Shown here piece after piece: positions 6,851 to 8,154 of a DNA stretch of 8,154 nt. This DNA is from Betaproteobacteria bacterium (lineage in GTDB: Bacteria; Pseudomonadota; Gammaproteobacteria; Burkholderiales; SG8-41). The notes beneath the pieces were generated by a model, which saw only the letters and a list, made by a program, of their open reading frames with translations, was not told the DNA's origin and made no database searches. The stretch covers positions 1 through 8,154 of the forward strand of contig JAIOOZ010000077.1 of the NCBI GenBank assembly GCA_021414185.1, in the 5' to 3' direction. Numbering within the stretch: the stretch's first letter is position 1; each line of letters starts with the position of its first letter. A program made the position numbers and the translations under genes.

Positions 6851-6879
6851 GAAAAAACGCGACACTGATAGATCGCGTT
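6851..6879 (-). terminator. Probable intrinsic terminator after the cupin-rubredoxin gene
   Basis: On the minus strand AACGCGA (6879-6873) pairs with TCGCGTT (6862-6856) around a 10-base loop. The second arm runs straight into six T residues (6857-6852). The hairpin lies about 90 bases after the cupin-rubredoxin stop and about 16 bases before the selO GTG. It could end the upstream transcript, or act as an attenuator in the selO leader. The stem is short but GC-centred. Confidence 0.55.
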
Positions 6880-6925
6880 CAATTTGTTGCGGCAGCCGGG
6901 TATATCCCGCGCAGCTTGTCAGCTA

Positions 6926-6962
6926 GGCCGGCGAACCGGTTTGGAGTTGCGATTCGCCGGTC
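6926..6962. repeat. Inverted repeat downstream of the cupin-rubredoxin gene
   Basis: CCGGCGAA at 6928-6935 is complementary to TTCGCCGG at 6953-6960, with a 17-base loop and one or two more weak pairs outside. It begins just after the stop at 6970 on the minus strand. No T-run follows, so it may stabilise the 3' end of the message rather than terminate it. Confidence 0.4.
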
Positions 6963-6969
6963 GAATTCG

Positions 6970-7899
6970 TCAGCCGACGACTTCCATCTGAAAATCGCTC
7001 TTGCTCGCTGAGCAATCCGGGCAGGTCCATGTTTCGGGCACGTCTTCCCAGCGCGTTCCGGCCGCGACGCCTTCATCGGGCATGCCTTTGCTTTCATCGT
7101 AGGTGAATGCGCACAACATGCATTGCCAGACGCGATGCTGCGGCGATTTCGCGATGACTGCATCGTTCGCAGCGGCGACGGCTTCGCGGCGCGGGTAATT
7201 GAGCACTATCGCTTCAAGGCCTTCGGGGCCGGCGGTGATCTGCCAAGCGCCCTCATGCGGTTTTACGAAAGCGACGGCGAGGCCTTTGTATTCGCGGCCC
7301 TGATAAGACAGGCTGCCCTTGGTGACAACGATGTGCTGGCCCGCGGTCTGGGCAGGATCGGGCGCGGTGGTCGTGGCGCCCGCTTTCATGCTGAGCGAGT
7401 AGGCGGCAAGGCCGCGCTCGTCCTTGATTTGCGTAAACGGGCGCAGGCTCACGTCGCCGGCGCGCGTGAAATCCGGCGCTTCGGTGACCTGCCATGGCTG
7501 GCGGTTGGCGACCGCAGTGAGCTTTTCGCGTGCTTCCGGTATGTATTGCGCGCCCGGGTCTTTGCGCGCGCGCAGCGTAAGAAAGCTCAAACCGTCGGCG
7601 CCGAAATTGATCGGGCCGTACGGCGTGTAGGCGCGCGAGAAATGCACGGCGTGGATAGTCAGCTTGTGCTTGCCGAGCACGCCGCCGCCGCTGACGATGA
7701 CCTGAAACTGGTCATTTTCATGGTAGTGCGGGCGGATCACGCGTTCGTGATTGCCTTCGACCAGAAAGCCCATCGGCTCTTCCGTCACGTTAGTGCCTTC
7801 CGGATACGTCAGGAAGTTGGTGCGCCAGCCTTGCCCGCGCGGCAGCTCGCGCTTGATGCGATTGGCTTTTACGTCGTCGTAAGAGGCGATTTTCGGCAT
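6970..7899 (-). CDS. Cupin-rubredoxin fusion protein
   Basis: This is a 309-residue cytosolic protein. Residues about 1-240 form a bicupin-like part. The first cupin holds the likely metal ligands in RPHYHENDQFQV (His58, His60, Gln64 or Gln66), with a second-motif histidine at 83 or 86 and PYGPI at 93-97. The second cupin (about 165-235) has KGSLSYQGREYKG but lacks a His pair, so it is probably structural. Residues 255-309 are a complete rubredoxin: Cys260 and Cys263 in WQCMLC, then TWTCPDC with Cys293 and Cys296, and the usual YDESKGMPDEGVAAGT between. The four cysteines would hold one iron for single-electron transfer. The fusion suggests that the rubredoxin feeds electrons to a metal site in the cupin, or senses redox state; the reaction is unknown. 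The ATG at 7899 has a good GAGGAT Shine-Dalgarno six bases upstream and a promoter-like pair further up. A terminator-like hairpin follows, so it may be monocistronic. Confidence 0.88.
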   Translation of the reverse strand: MPKIASYDDVKANRIKRELPRGQGWRTNFLTYPEGTNVTEEPMGFLVEGNHERVIRPHYHENDQFQVIVSGGGVLGKHKLTIHAVHFSRAYTPYGPINFGADGLSFLTLRARKDPGAQYIPEAREKLTAVANRQPWQVTEAPDFTRAGDVSLRPFTQIKDERGLAAYSLSMKAGATTTAPDPAQTAGQHIVVTKGSLSYQGREYKGLAVAFVKPHEGAWQITAGPEGLEAIVLNYPRREAVAAANDAVIAKSPQHRVWQCMLCAFTYDESKGMPDEGVAAGTRWEDVPETWTCPDCSASKSDFQMEVVG

Positions 7900-7905
7900 G
7901 GCGGT

Positions 7906-7911
7906 ATCCTC
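7906..7911 (-). promoter_or_regulatory. Ribosome binding site of the cupin-rubredoxin gene
   Basis: GAGGAT on the minus strand stands six bases before the ATG at 7899, which supports that start. Confidence 0.65.
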
Positions 7912-7937
7912 ATGGCGGAAAGTAATGGCTAGGCGGC

Positions 7938-7966
7938 ATTTTACGCTTGTCCGCGCGGTGCTCCAA
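7938..7966 (-). promoter_or_regulatory. Candidate sigma-70 promoter of the cupin-rubredoxin gene
   Basis: On the minus strand TTGGAG (7966-7961) is followed after exactly 17 bases by TAAAAT (7943-7938). This would start transcription near 7931 and give a leader of about 30 bases before the ATG at 7899. Box quality is moderate; the ideal spacing and position make it credible. Confidence 0.5.
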
Positions 7967-7996
7967 GCCGGATACTCGGCTGCGGAACTACTGGTT

Positions 7997-8026
7997 CACC
8001 GTCATACCCGCGTAGGCGGGTAGGTG
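7997..8026. repeat. Palindrome at the end of the IS30-type transposase frame
   Basis: TACCCGC (8005-8011) pairs with GCGGGTA (8016-8022) around a GTAG loop. CACC (7997-8000) and GGTG (8023-8026) extend the stem beyond a 4-base bulge. The sequence resembles the widespread GTCATTCCCGCG-type dispersed palindromes (such as the dRS3-like repeats known from Neisseria). The last codons and the TGA stop of the transposase fall inside it. It may mark the IS boundary or act as a transcription stop. Confidence 0.6.
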
Positions 8027-8154
8027 CATTCACGGTTGAAGTGCAACACTTTCAGTTGTTCACAGAATACCGCAGCGGGGGTTTTATAGTTCAAGCACTT
8101 ACGCGGGGTATGGTTATAGGCGGCAATCAATTGGTCGAACTCGCGAGGGCGCAG
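8002..8154 (-). CDS. IS30-family transposase, C-terminal fragment (5' part outside the window)
   Basis: Fifty codons plus a TGA stop read from the window edge. The segment AAYNHTPRKCLNYKTPAAVF is the typical end of the DDE domain of IS30-family transposases (RKCL.Y.TP.EVF), followed by LKVLHFNRECTYPPTRV. The rest of the gene lies beyond base 8154, so I cannot say whether the element is intact. The frame ends within the palindrome at 8005-8022, and TYPPTRV is encoded by that palindrome. The IS must end close to position 8000, about 60 bases from the promoter of the cupin-rubredoxin gene. The glutamate usual in the TPAEVF motif is alanine here, so slight decay is possible. Family assignment is from motif recognition only. 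Confidence 0.82.
   Translation of the reverse strand: MRPREFDQLIAAYNHTPRKCLNYKTPAAVFCEQLKVLHFNRECTYPPTRV

Noticed and set aside
1..8154. CRISPR array, tRNA or rRNA genes
   Set aside because: No regularly spaced direct repeats, cloverleaf or rRNA-like segments were seen in any part of the window.

Overview
This GC-rich window (about 60% by eye) looks like chromosomal DNA of a betaproteobacterium, probably Burkholderiales-like. The grounds are a Bug/TctC-type periplasmic solute receptor (a family greatly expanded in that order), a long bacterial SelO with a Cys-Ser-Ser end, and an IS30-type transposase tail. This placement is inference from gene content; no marker gene is present.

Layout. On the + strand, positions 2-877 hold the 3' part of a tripartite tricarboxylate transporter (TTT) receptor gene. 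It converges on a long run of minus-strand genes. Between the two lies an inverted repeat built from CACAGAG units (923-1024). The minus-strand genes, in transcription order, are: the end of an IS30 transposase (8154-8002), a cupin-rubredoxin fusion (7899-6970) with its own promoter and ribosome binding site, selO (6835-5207) behind a probable intrinsic terminator, an RRM-like/GAF protein (5150-4446), an SMP-30/gluconolactonase-family hydrolase (4425-3523), an MFS_3-type exporter (3416-2046) and an SDR oxidoreductase (1852-1049).

How the genes may work together. The GAF and SMP-30 genes are only 20 bases apart and are likely co-transcribed. The SMP-30 hydrolase, MFS carrier, SDR dehydrogenase and TTT receptor form a loose small-molecule catabolism and transport neighbourhood (lactone or sugar-acid type), but no substrate can be named. 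SelO (protein AMPylation, redox stress) and the cupin-rubredoxin protein (iron-based redox) form a second, redox-flavoured pair.

The most interesting feature is at 1858-2122. It is a 265-bp non-coding element with 26-bp terminal inverted repeats (24/26 identical), flanked by a TAA direct repeat, with two internally folded arms. It looks like a MITE sitting exactly between the MFS and SDR genes. It supplies the last 25 codons and the stop of the MFS gene, and it replaces the leader of the SDR gene up to 5 bases before its ATG. I could not identify a wholly new multi-gene system. The element, the cupin-rubredoxin fusion and the RRM-like/GAF protein are the best candidates for new biology.
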